Of a stretch of 64,000 nucleotides of DNA, positions 7,894 to 15,713 are shown one piece after another; the stretch's first letter is position 1, and every line of letters starts with the position of its first letter. Source of the DNA: Alkalicoccobacillus gibsonii. Its GTDB lineage: Bacteria; Bacillota; Bacilli; Bacillales; Bacillaceae_D. Location: positions 186,001-250,000 of the forward strand of contig NZ_JAEUZA010000003.1 in the NCBI RefSeq assembly GCF_016798245.1, read 5' to 3'. A program made the translations under genes and the position numbers. The notes beneath the pieces are model-generated. The model was not told where the DNA came from. It did not search any database and was given only the letters and a program-made list of their open reading frames with translations.

Positions 7894-9639
7894 TTGAAAC
7901 CATTCGATCACTATAAACAACTTACTCAACATTTTGAGATTCAAGGAACGCCACATCAAATACCGACTTCCTTAGTTGATTTGGAACAAGTGTTATTTTG
8001 TTCGCGAAGGAACGTTAATTTTATTATGAAAAAATTACGTTCTTTAGGTTGGCTTGAATGGAAACCTGGAGTTGGTCGATCGAAGCAATCCTATCTCATT
8101 TTTCATAAAACGATTCAAGAGCTTCAGTTAGAAGAGATTCAGGAATTGTTTGATCAGAGACAACTAAAACAAATGTTTTCATTAATAGAAGAGCTTAATC
8201 TTACGGAAGAATGGAAAGATGAGTTATACGGTTGGATCAATAGTAAATTGGGATTTCAGCAGGAAACGGATGTAGAAACGAAAAAGGATGTTTTGCAGTT
8301 CCCATACTTCAGAGAAGTCGGTCGGCTAGATCCAGTGCATGTATTCAGGCAAATGGAGGTGCATCTCATTCACCAGGTGTTTGACGGCCTAACTAAACGG
8401 AATTCATTTAGTGGAGAGGTTTATCCACATCTTGCACACAGTTGGGAAGTAAATGTTGAATTGAATAAGTGGGTCTTTCACCTAAGGAAGCGAGTCTGCT
8501 TTCACAATGGTTGGGAGCTTACTTCAGAAGACGTAGAGTATACCTTGAAACGATTAATAAGTGGGAACCAGTGGATGGTTCAAGGTCTTCATGTGATTAA
8601 AACACTGGACCGATATACAATCGCCTTAGACTTTGAAAAGCCTTGTCCTCTTTTATTACGTTATCTTGCACTTCCTCAAATGGTAATTTTACAAAAAACA
8701 GATGATAATCATCACACAAACCCTATTGGTACGGGACCATTCCAAATTGTTGATCATCAACCTGAGCTGATTGAACTTCATGCAGTAGACACCTACTTTA
8801 AAGAGCGTCCCTTACTTGATATTATTCGAATCTGGACGTTGCCCTCTTCCATTCAGTGGAGAAAAGATGCACAATTTTATCCTTATGTTCCGTCTAAGGG
8901 TAAGACGCATATTACAACATGGTCTAAAAACGACCGAGTTGATCTCGAAAGAAAAGTCCTCATTTGTAATACCAATAAAAATGGTGATTTGAAGAACATA
9001 CAGATAAGAAGACGTTTAAGAGCAGCAATTGATAAAGAACAAATGATTAACGAACTAGGGGAGAACCGGTTGTGTAGCTGTAGTTCCTTGTATGGTGAGG
9101 AAGCAAAGATTACGTATCAAGCTGTGCCAGAAACTACTGAGCTAATTTCGCTCACGCTCTATACAAATGCACACTCCCTTAATGTGAATGATGCAGCATG
9201 GCTGACTCGAGAATTAAGAACAAATGGGTTTCGCTTAAAGGTTGTGACCGTTCCGATTCTTGAACTAGTGCAAAAACGTACAAGGGATAAAGCCGATCTA
9301 ATCCTTGTTTCAATGGTTAACACAAGCGACTTAGAACTATCGTTTATCCAATTTTTATTGGGTCATAATGAGTGGTTCATCCATATGTTTGATTCAAAGC
9401 AATCGGAGATGTTAAAGAACCTCTCACAAGTAGCCTGTCTAGAGCAGGATCCCAGAGATATCCTTAAACAAATTGATGATCACCTAGTCCAATCCGTAAG
9501 CATCATTCCGTTGTACCTGACAAAGCAAGAGTCGTATACACATCCAAATGCGCTCGGAGTAGAGCTTGATGACTATGGATTTCTCGATTATCAAAAGTGT
9601 TGGTTTCAACCACCTGAAATAAAGGAAGAGCCTAAGTAG
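7894..9639 (+). CDS. SgrR-like transcriptional regulator (winged HTH + oligopeptide-type solute-binding domain)
   Basis: A 581-aa cytosolic regulator with no signal peptide. Residues about 1-110 form an SgrR-type DNA-binding domain (LVDLEQVLFCSRRNVNFIMK, then LGWLEWKPGVGRSKQS). Residues about 140-560 match the family-5 extracellular solute-binding fold reused as an intracellular ligand sensor (HVFRQMEVHLIHQVFDGLTK, HLRKRVCFHNGWELTSEDVEYTLKRL, GTGPFQI). The start is TTG at 7894, fixed by AGGAGGG 7 bases upstream. In enterobacteria SgrR senses sugar-phosphate stress, whereas Bacillus homologues usually sit beside transporters. Here the neighbour is the divergent EamA exporter. Confidence 0.85.
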   Translation: MKPFDHYKQLTQHFEIQGTPHQIPTSLVDLEQVLFCSRRNVNFIMKKLRSLGWLEWKPGVGRSKQSYLIFHKTIQELQLEEIQELFDQRQLKQMFSLIEELNLTEEWKDELYGWINSKLGFQQETDVETKKDVLQFPYFREVGRLDPVHVFRQMEVHLIHQVFDGLTKRNSFSGEVYPHLAHSWEVNVELNKWVFHLRKRVCFHNGWELTSEDVEYTLKRLISGNQWMVQGLHVIKTLDRYTIALDFEKPCPLLLRYLALPQMVILQKTDDNHHTNPIGTGPFQIVDHQPELIELHAVDTYFKERPLLDIIRIWTLPSSIQWRKDAQFYPYVPSKGKTHITTWSKNDRVDLERKVLICNTNKNGDLKNIQIRRRLRAAIDKEQMINELGENRLCSCSSLYGEEAKITYQAVPETTELISLTLYTNAHSLNVNDAAWLTRELRTNGFRLKVVTVPILELVQKRTRDKADLILVSMVNTSDLELSFIQFLLGHNEWFIHMFDSKQSEMLKNLSQVACLEQDPRDILKQIDDHLVQSVSIIPLYLTKQESYTHPNALGVELDDYGFLDYQKCWFQPPEIKEEPK

Positions 9640-9713
9640 CATGATGACGACAAAAGCTGCGTATGAATAAATCACTGTTGCTTTTTAAACTTTCGTATAA
9701 AGGGTGAGCTAGC

Positions 9714-10442
9714 GTGGACCATCAAAGTTTGTTAGTAAAAGAGGATATGACAAATCCAGCGATCGTTCCAGAATGGGTTTTACATGAATATCAAACATTT
9801 CATGATACGGTGACCGATTCAACGTTTCCTTGTTATTTCGGAATGAAGGCCGAGAACAAAGGGGAGCTTCGTTATGCCTATCTCTCGCATGACGATTGGT
9901 CGAATCTTCCAAAGGCGGTTGATCAATTTCTTCAATTGTTTAGGGACCCACCTTTCATTAGGCATGGCCTATTTGTTTTTGTTGAACCAGAAAAAGGCGA
10001 GCAGGATATTGAATACTATCGCGATTACTTCTGGAGAATTCTTCAATACCTCCACGAGGAGGATCCGATCCCTTGGCCAAAAGAGAGCCCTCGTGATCCA
10101 GCACATTATCTGTGGGACTTTCACTTTGCAGGGGAACCGATTTTTGCATTTGGGAATGCACCGGCCTATAAGCAGAGACGAACAAGGAATTTGGGGAATA
10201 GCCTGGTTTTAGGCTTCCAACCGCGCAAAATTTTTAAAGGCCTTGAAGGGACAGAAAAAGGTGGCATCATGTCTCGTGAAAAAGTAAGAGAGCGCACAGA
10301 AGCTTGGGACCAGTTACCAACACATCCGGACATTAGTCATTTTGGCGATCCGACACACAATGAGTGGAAGCAGTTTTTTATTGGAGACGATATAGAGCCT
10401 CTTAAAGGAAAGTGTCCATTTTTACATAGAGAAGGATCCTAA
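9714..10442 (+). CDS. YqcI/YcgG family protein
   Basis: A 242-aa cytosolic protein resembling the B. subtilis YqcI/YcgG family: PSWVL-like start (IVPEWVLHEY), FPCYFGMKAENKGELRYAY, then FFxxWRxLQYLHE and a C-terminal FGNAPAYKQRRTRNLGNSLVLG followed by GKCPF. The biochemical role of the family is unknown. The GTG at 9714 is chosen because AAGGGTGA precedes it; an ATG eleven codons later, after AAGAGGAT, is an alternative. It follows the SgrR-like gene by 74 bases and ends at its own terminator. Confidence 0.8.
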   Translation: MDHQSLLVKEDMTNPAIVPEWVLHEYQTFHDTVTDSTFPCYFGMKAENKGELRYAYLSHDDWSNLPKAVDQFLQLFRDPPFIRHGLFVFVEPEKGEQDIEYYRDYFWRILQYLHEEDPIPWPKESPRDPAHYLWDFHFAGEPIFAFGNAPAYKQRRTRNLGNSLVLGFQPRKIFKGLEGTEKGGIMSREKVRERTEAWDQLPTHPDISHFGDPTHNEWKQFFIGDDIEPLKGKCPFLHREGS

Positions 10443-10468
10443 GCGAATTGCTTGAGGTCCTTTTTTTT
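10432..10468 (+). terminator. Intrinsic terminator after the YqcI-like gene
   Basis: AAGGATCCTAAGC and GCTTGAGGTCCTT form an imperfect stem overlapping the stop codon, followed by eight Ts. Confidence 0.8.
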
Positions 10469-10542
10469 ATTTCATCTTTGTAAAATATTTGTAAGATTGT
10501 CCTATTAAATAAAAGGGTGCTATACAATAGACTGAGGGGGTG

Positions 10543-11829
10543 TTGGGCCTGAAAAAATTCAGTAAGGTTGAAAGCGGCTGGATGCTTTATGACTGGGCTA
10601 ATTCAGCGTACTCGGTTATCATTACAACGGCAATCTTTCCAATCTTTTTTAAGGCAGGGGCAGAGGCTGCGGGGGTATCAAGCGTTAATTCTACAGCTTA
10701 TCTGGGTTACACCATTGCGATTGCTACGTTCATACTCGCAATGCTTAGTCCCATACTTGGAACGATTGCTGATTACGAAGGGTTGAAGAAAAAATTCTTC
10801 GCGTTCTTCTTTCTAATTGGTGTCATTTCTACAGCTATGCTTGCTGTTGTTCCATTTGATAGCTGGTTAGCACTGCTAATATTGTATACGATTACATCGA
10901 TTGGGTTTGCAGGAGCGAATGTGTTTTATGATGCTTTTCTAGTAGACGTAACCGGTGAGGAGAAGATGGATGATTTATCTGCCAGAGGATACGGGTGGGG
11001 CTATATTGGAAGTGCTATTCCTTTCTTCCTATGTATTCTCATTATTTTGAGCGCGCAGATGGGATTCTTACCACTTTCCGTAACAGTAGCAAGTCAAATT
11101 TCATTTTTGATTACAGCCGTTTGGTGGGGAGTCTTTAGTATCCCGATGCTTCGTCATGTTAAGCAAGTTCATTTTATTAAACGCGAGTCAAAGCCTATTG
11201 TTAAAAGCTTTAAGCGACTTGGACAGACGATAAAAGATATTCGCCAATATAAAACGTTAATGCTATTTTTACTCGCTTATTTTTTCTATATTGATGGAGT
11301 AGGGACTATTATTAAAATGTCCACTGCTTATGGGACGGATTTAGGAATTGATGCAACGAGCCTGTTACTCATTTTATTTTTAACGCAAATTGTAGCGGCG
11401 CCATTTGCGATTTTATACGGGAGGTTGGCGCAGCGATTTACTGGTAAGAAGATGCTGTATGTAGGAATTTTTGTGTATATTTTTGTTTGTATCTATGCGT
11501 ACTTTATGAGATCGGCCGTGGATTTTTGGATTCTGGCCATGCTCGTTGCCACTTCACAGGGAGGCATTCAAGCGTTAAGCCGGTCTTATTATGCGAAGCT
11601 CATTCCTAAGGACCGAGCAAATGAATTCTTTGGTTTTTATAACATCTTCGGAAAATTTGCAGCGGTGATGGGACCGTTACTTCTTGCTGTTACAGCACAA
11701 CTAACAGGGAGTTCAACAACTGGGGTATTTAGTCTTATTCTTTTATTTATCATTGGTGGAGTGATTCTTGCCTTTGTGCCTGAGTTTGAGGAGGCAGAAG
11801 GAAGTGGACGTAACAAAGTAACTGTATAA
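10543..11829 (+). CDS. MFS transporter of the UMF1/YxiO-Atg22 type
   Basis: About 428 aa with twelve hydrophobic helices. The N-terminal WMLYDWANSAYSVIITTAIFP and the GGIQALSRSYYAKLIPKDRA segment are hallmarks of the YxiO/Atg22-like (UMF1) branch of the major facilitator superfamily. Substrates of bacterial members are unknown; the yeast relative exports amino acids from the vacuole. The exact start is uncertain: a GTG at 10540 overlaps the GAGGGGG ribosome binding site, so TTG at 10543 is preferred. A TATACA box lies at 10521-10526. Confidence 0.85.
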   Translation: MGLKKFSKVESGWMLYDWANSAYSVIITTAIFPIFFKAGAEAAGVSSVNSTAYLGYTIAIATFILAMLSPILGTIADYEGLKKKFFAFFFLIGVISTAMLAVVPFDSWLALLILYTITSIGFAGANVFYDAFLVDVTGEEKMDDLSARGYGWGYIGSAIPFFLCILIILSAQMGFLPLSVTVASQISFLITAVWWGVFSIPMLRHVKQVHFIKRESKPIVKSFKRLGQTIKDIRQYKTLMLFLLAYFFYIDGVGTIIKMSTAYGTDLGIDATSLLLILFLTQIVAAPFAILYGRLAQRFTGKKMLYVGIFVYIFVCIYAYFMRSAVDFWILAMLVATSQGGIQALSRSYYAKLIPKDRANEFFGFYNIFGKFAAVMGPLLLAVTAQLTGSSTTGVFSLILLFIIGGVILAFVPEFEEAEGSGRNKVTV

Positions 11830-11839
11830 ATGTATCAGT

Positions 11840-11876
11840 ACGTGGCGATGTCTATATTGAGTCGCCACGTTTATTT
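11840..11876 (+). terminator. Intrinsic terminator after the MFS gene
   Basis: ACGTGGCGA (11840-11848) pairs perfectly with TCGCCACGT (11862-11870), followed by TTATTT. The open frame that runs through here from 11830 is therefore not the true start of the zinc lipoprotein. Confidence 0.8.
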
Positions 11877-11895
11877 GTTATCGGATAGAAAATCA

Positions 11896-11924
11896 TTTAC
11901 AAATAAGAATCGTTACGATATACT
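11896..11924 (+). promoter_or_regulatory. Promoter of the zinc lipoprotein with an embedded palindrome
   Basis: TTTACA (11896-11901) and TATACT (11919-11924) are spaced by 17 bases. A perfect palindrome ATCGTTACGAT (11909-11919) overlaps the spacer and the -10 edge, a place where a repressor would block polymerase. It shares the TTACGA half of the Zur box but is not a full TCGTAATNATTACGA match, so Zur control is only a suggestion. Confidence 0.6.
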
Positions 11925-11970
11925 AACTTCATTACATAGATCGGAACTATTACGAAAAAGGAGTCTGACC

Positions 11971-13296
11971 ATGAAAAAAGGATTAGCACTAGCAGGAGCG
12001 GCACTACTGTTTCTTAATGCATGCTCACAGGGATCAGGAGATACGGAAGAAGGTACGAGCGAAACACTTGATATTTATACAACGATTTTTCCAATAGAAG
12101 ACTGGACTAAAAAAATTGGAGGCGACTACGTAGACGTTACCAACATGGTACCCGTCGGTTCAGATGCTCATACCTATGAACCCACTCCAACAGAAATGGT
12201 AAAAGTAGCGAGTGCCGATGCTTTTTTCTATAGTGGCGCTGGGATGGAGGCCTTCGCAGATAAGGTTGTCAGTGCAGTGGACGGGGAAGGTGTCGTGACG
12301 TTAGAAGCAACCGACGGGGTCGAGTTGATTGCTGATAGCCACGACCATGATCACAGTCATGGAGAAGAGGAACATGATCATGACCACGATCACGGGGACG
12401 ATGAGCATGGAGAAGAGGATCATGACCACAACCATGATCATGATGGAGAAGCTGATGAAACAGTGAATATTGAAGGCGTCTCTGATCATTATCATTCAGG
12501 CGATCACGTCCATCTTACAGCTATAGCTCCTGAGGAAGTTGAATCTGATAAGTGGCAATGGTACACGCTAGCAGCTGGGGAAGATGCCTGGGAAGTAGCT
12601 GAGGGGAACGAATCAGCAGAATACGAAGGAACAGCAGAGGATGGACAACAAATCCAGGCTAAGCTTCTTGATGAAAATCAAGAAGTGATTGCTCAATCAA
12701 ATCCAGTAACGATCTCTGTTGATGACCACGAGGATGATGGACATGACGACCATGGACACTCTCATGGTGAATTCGACCCACATGTGTGGTTAGATCCAGT
12801 GCTTTCAATTGAATTAGCTAAGAATATTAAGAACCAGCTAGTTGAAATGTTACCTGAGCAAGAAGACTATTTTAACAAAAATTATGATGAGTTGGTTCGC
12901 CAATTTGAAGAATTAGATAGCGAATTTAAAGAGGTTGCTGAGAACGCGGACCTTGATACATTTATTGTATCCCACGCAGGCTACGGGTATTGGGAAGAAC
13001 GGTACGGGTTCAATCAAATTGGAATTGCAGGAATCTCTCCAACAAATGAACCATCGCAAAGCCAGCTCGTTCAAACGATTGATCACGCTGAAGAGCTTGG
13101 ACTGAATTATGTATTATTTGAACCGAATATCACTCCTGCTGTAGCTGGAGTCGTCCAAAGTGAAATCGGGGCAGAAGCAATGACGATCTACCCGCTCGAA
13201 GCATTGACCGATGAAGATGTTGCCAATGACGAAGACTACTTCTCATTAATGCACAAAAACGTAGAGACTTTGAGAACAGTGCTGTCCGCTGAATAG
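11971..13296 (+). CDS. Zinc ABC transporter substrate-binding lipoprotein (ZnuA/AdcA family) with His-rich loops
   Basis: A 441-aa lipoprotein; signal peptide MKKGLALAGAALLFLNAC with lipobox LNAC. Core cluster-9 metal-binding features include IYTTIFPIEDWTKKIGGDYV, SDAHTYEPTP, a FDPHVWLDP block and a C-terminal FIVSHAGYGYW. A His/Asp/Glu-rich loop (residues about 116-160, repeated HDHDH) collects zinc. It is followed by an insert of about 90 residues (SDHYHSGDHVHLTAIA through PVTISVDDHE) with an all-beta look, then a second His-rich stretch before the normal fold resumes. The start at 11971 follows AAAAAGGAGTCTGACC. The permease and ATPase genes (znuBC/adcBC) are not adjacent. Confidence 0.9.
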   Translation: MKKGLALAGAALLFLNACSQGSGDTEEGTSETLDIYTTIFPIEDWTKKIGGDYVDVTNMVPVGSDAHTYEPTPTEMVKVASADAFFYSGAGMEAFADKVVSAVDGEGVVTLEATDGVELIADSHDHDHSHGEEEHDHDHDHGDDEHGEEDHDHNHDHDGEADETVNIEGVSDHYHSGDHVHLTAIAPEEVESDKWQWYTLAAGEDAWEVAEGNESAEYEGTAEDGQQIQAKLLDENQEVIAQSNPVTISVDDHEDDGHDDHGHSHGEFDPHVWLDPVLSIELAKNIKNQLVEMLPEQEDYFNKNYDELVRQFEELDSEFKEVAENADLDTFIVSHAGYGYWEERYGFNQIGIAGISPTNEPSQSQLVQTIDHAEELGLNYVLFEPNITPAVAGVVQSEIGAEAMTIYPLEALTDEDVANDEDYFSLMHKNVETLRTVLSAE

Positions 13297-13306
13297 TTAA
13301 GTGTGG

Positions 13307-13329
13307 CCCTCCTTTGTGGAGGGTTTTTT
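13307..13329 (+). terminator. Intrinsic terminator after the zinc lipoprotein
   Basis: CCCTCC / GGAGGG six-bp GC stem with a 5-nt loop followed by six Ts. Confidence 0.85.
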
Positions 13330-13408
13330 GCTGTGTGAGGGGGATGAGCGTTGAGAGCAGGGAATGGAGCATGAGTAGAGGAAGTTAAGCTTTGCCAACT
13401 GGACTAAA

Positions 13409-13541
13409 GTGAAACGATAAAGGCCAAAGTGAAACGTTAGCTCCTAAAAGTGAAACGATAAGTGCCAAAGTGAAACGTTAGCTCCTGAAAGTGAAACGAT
13501 AAAGGCCGAAGTGAAACGTTAGCTCCTGAAAGTGAAACGAT
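13409..13541. repeat. Tandem array, 41-bp unit made of two 20/21-bp arms (core GTGAAACG x7)
   Basis: GTGAAACG occurs at 13409, 13429, 13450, 13470, 13491, 13511 and 13532, i.e. at alternating 20- and 21-base steps. Arms alternate between AAAGTGAAACGATAAxxGCC and AAAGTGAAACGTTAGCTCCT, so the true repeat unit is 41 bp (about 3.25 units). A C-rich tract (13553-13567) follows. The array lies in the roughly 330-base gap between the zinc-lipoprotein terminator and the amidase gene and carries no credible frame. Its role is unknown. Confidence 0.9.
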
Positions 13542-13661
13542 AAACCCAACTCACCCCCCCGCCCCCTCCAAATTTTTCACTAAACACATGATTAATTTCT
13601 ATCAACCTGTCAATGCTAGAGAAATAGATTATGAGGTTTGCGGATGGGGAGAGGGGTTTAC

Positions 13662-14525
13662 ATGATGAGAAAGGTACTAATAGTCATTTTCATGTCAGTA
13701 TTGTTTATGGCTGCATGGGGAGGAAGCGCTCTTGCAGCGGAGATGGGTGAGGTGGATACACAGGTCTCTTTAAATGTTCGGTCCGAGCCAAGTGAAGCGG
13801 GAACCATTATTGGGAGTTTATCTCCTGGTGAGCGTGTGGAGTACATTGATGTTGGTAACGGGTGGGGGCAGATCACGTATCAAGGCAAGCTAGGTTTTGT
13901 GAGCACCGCTTATTTGATGAAAATGGAGAGAACGCCGGAACCACAAGCAACCCCTTCAGAGGAACCTGAGCCTGAGTCAAAACCTGTTGAATCCTTTCAT
14001 GTGCAACGCATTGTGATTGATGCAGGCCACGGGGGAAAGGATCCAGGTGCAATTGGCAATGATCTCTATGAAAAGGTTATAGCACTATCTGTAGCGAGTA
14101 AGGTGAGAGATTTATTAATAGATGAGGATTATGAGGTCTTGATGTCAAGAGATTCCGACGTCTTTGTATCACTAGAGGACCGTGTCCAGAAATCCAACAA
14201 ATGGGCTGCGGACTTATTTGTGAGTATTCATGCAAATGGATACTCGGATCCAGCAGCCAATGGGGTTGAAACGTTTTACTATCAAGGCAGTACAAGAGGA
14301 AAGCAGGTAGCGAGCTCCATTCAACAAGAGCTTGCACAAGCGACCGGAAATAAGAACCGTGGCGTGTTTTCAGCTGATTTTTACGTACTAAAGCATACTA
14401 GTATGCCTTCTGTTCTTGTTGAGACAGGTTTTGTATCCAATGAAAAAGATGCTGGTCTCCTAAAAACAGATGAGTATCAAAACAAAGCAGCAAGAGCCAT
14501 TGTTGATGGAATTAAGGCGTCTTAG
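13662..14525 (+). CDS. Secreted N-acetylmuramoyl-L-alanine amidase with SH3b domain
   Basis: A 287-aa secreted enzyme that cleaves the MurNAc-L-Ala bond of peptidoglycan. Domains: signal peptide about 1-26; SH3b wall-binding domain about 32-88 (VSLNVRSEPSEAGTIIG, GWGQITYQGKLGFVS); Pro/Glu linker about 91-110; amidase_3 catalytic domain about 115-287. Zinc and catalytic residues visible are H123 (DAGHGG), E137, H190 (SIHANG) and E254 (VLVETGF). The start at 13662 follows GAGGGG by 5 bases; an in-frame TTG eight codons earlier lacks such a site. It resembles CwlC/CwlD-type amidases but has an SH3 domain. It is a single gene. Confidence 0.92.
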   Translation: MMRKVLIVIFMSVLFMAAWGGSALAAEMGEVDTQVSLNVRSEPSEAGTIIGSLSPGERVEYIDVGNGWGQITYQGKLGFVSTAYLMKMERTPEPQATPSEEPEPESKPVESFHVQRIVIDAGHGGKDPGAIGNDLYEKVIALSVASKVRDLLIDEDYEVLMSRDSDVFVSLEDRVQKSNKWAADLFVSIHANGYSDPAANGVETFYYQGSTRGKQVASSIQQELAQATGNKNRGVFSADFYVLKHTSMPSVLVETGFVSNEKDAGLLKTDEYQNKAARAIVDGIKAS

Positions 14526-14529
14526 GAAG

Positions 14530-14558
14530 TTGCGAGGGAACGTACATTCTCTTATAAT
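14530..14558 (+). promoter_or_regulatory. Sigma-A promoter of the AlkD-like gene
   Basis: TTGCGA (14530-14535), a 17-base spacer and TATAAT (14553-14558) lie just after the amidase stop codon, so the AlkD-like gene is transcribed independently. Confidence 0.75.
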
Positions 14559-14593
14559 GAGTGAAACGAACTCAGGTCAAAGGAGGATGGCGA

Positions 14594-15667
14594 ATGGAAT
14601 TAAGGAAGGCTGTTTACAGTGAAGAGTTTATTCAGCATCTCAAAACGGATCTATTAAAAGCTGAACCACGTTTTCTGGCGGATGACTATCAATCAATTAT
14701 TTTGCAACCTGATTGGGATCAACTAAAATTGATGCAGCGTAAACGGAGAATCACAGAGGCAATACAGGCGACACTCCCTAACTCTTACCAGGATACGCTT
14801 GAAATTCTCAAACAGGTTGCGCCAAACTATAGTGGGCTAGCGGGACTAGTTTTCTCTGATTATGTTCAAGTGTATGGACTGGAGGATTGGGAGGCGTCAA
14901 TCAAGGCGTTGGAACAGTTCACGCAATATTCTACAGCGGAATTTGCAGTCCGTCCTTTTTTTATAAAGGATCCAGAGCGCATGATTCAGCAAAGCAAAAT
15001 ATGGTCTCAAAGTGAGAATGAACATGTGCGTAGGCTGGCGAGTGAAGGAAGCCGTCCAAGATTACCTTGGGGAATCTCGATACCTGCTATTAAAGAGAAC
15101 CCAGCTTTGATTCTGCCAATCCTTGAATCACTTAAACAAGATCCGTCCTTATATGTACGCAGAAGTGTGGCGAATAGCTTAAATGATGTAACTAAAACGC
15201 ATCCAGCCCTTTTTAAAGACATTGCAAAAGAATGGGTGGACGAGCATCCTGACACGGATTGGATCATTAAGCATGCTAGTCGAAGCCTTTTAAAAAAGGG
15301 TGACCCGGACATTCTTCGTTTATTTGGCTATGAAAATAGTGAAAAGTTACATATACAAGAGTTCCAATCCGCAGCAGAGTCTCTTCGAGTTGGAGAAGTC
15401 ATTCACTTTTCATTCCGTCTTCATGCAGACACCAATACGAAGCTAAGAATTGATTATGCGATAGACTACGTGAAGGCTCGTGGCAACCGTACACGAAAGG
15501 TATTCAAGCTTTCTGACACATCGATTAAGAAAGACGAAACAAAGGACTATTCGCGAACGCATTCGTTTCAGAATCTCTCTACACGTACGCATTATCCAGG
15601 GGTTCATAAACTGACTCTCATTGTAAACGGGGAGGAGAAGCTTTCCATCGAGTTTGACATCATATAA
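14594..15667 (+). CDS. DNA alkylation repair protein, AlkD/YhaZ-like HEAT-repeat family
   Basis: A 357-aa cytosolic protein. The first two thirds are helical HEAT-like repeats as in AlkD-type DNA glycosylases (FSDYVQVYGLEDW, VRRLASEGSRPRLPWG, YVRRSVANSLNDVTK, PDTDWIIKHASRSLLKKG). The last 110 residues form a beta-rich domain (LRIDYAIDYVKARGNRTRKVFKL) as in B. subtilis YhaZ-type proteins. The family removes bulky or cationic N3/N7-alkylpurines without flipping the base; activity here is inferred. The ATG at 14594 is fixed by AAAGGAGG 7 bases upstream, inside a longer GTG-initiated frame. A strong terminator follows. Confidence 0.85.
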   Translation: MELRKAVYSEEFIQHLKTDLLKAEPRFLADDYQSIILQPDWDQLKLMQRKRRITEAIQATLPNSYQDTLEILKQVAPNYSGLAGLVFSDYVQVYGLEDWEASIKALEQFTQYSTAEFAVRPFFIKDPERMIQQSKIWSQSENEHVRRLASEGSRPRLPWGISIPAIKENPALILPILESLKQDPSLYVRRSVANSLNDVTKTHPALFKDIAKEWVDEHPDTDWIIKHASRSLLKKGDPDILRLFGYENSEKLHIQEFQSAAESLRVGEVIHFSFRLHADTNTKLRIDYAIDYVKARGNRTRKVFKLSDTSIKKDETKDYSRTHSFQNLSTRTHYPGVHKLTLIVNGEEKLSIEFDII

Positions 15668-15668
15668 A

Positions 15669-15707
15669 AAAACACCCCCTCGTAGTCACCACGTACGAGG
15701 GGGTGTT
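15669..15707. terminator. Bidirectional terminator between alkD-like gene and bpr
   Basis: AACACCCCCTCGTA (15671-15684) pairs with TACGAGGGGGTGTTT (15694-15707); A-runs before and Ts after let it act for both converging genes. Confidence 0.9.
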
Positions 15708-15713
15708 TGGTCG

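Noticed and set aside
11830-11970. N-terminal extension of the zinc lipoprotein
   Set aside because: It would run through a terminator and the promoter, and would bury the lipoprotein signal peptide that begins at 11971.
13409-13541. CRISPR array
   Set aside because: The spacing is 20/21 bp, the intervening sequences are themselves repeated, and no cas genes are present.
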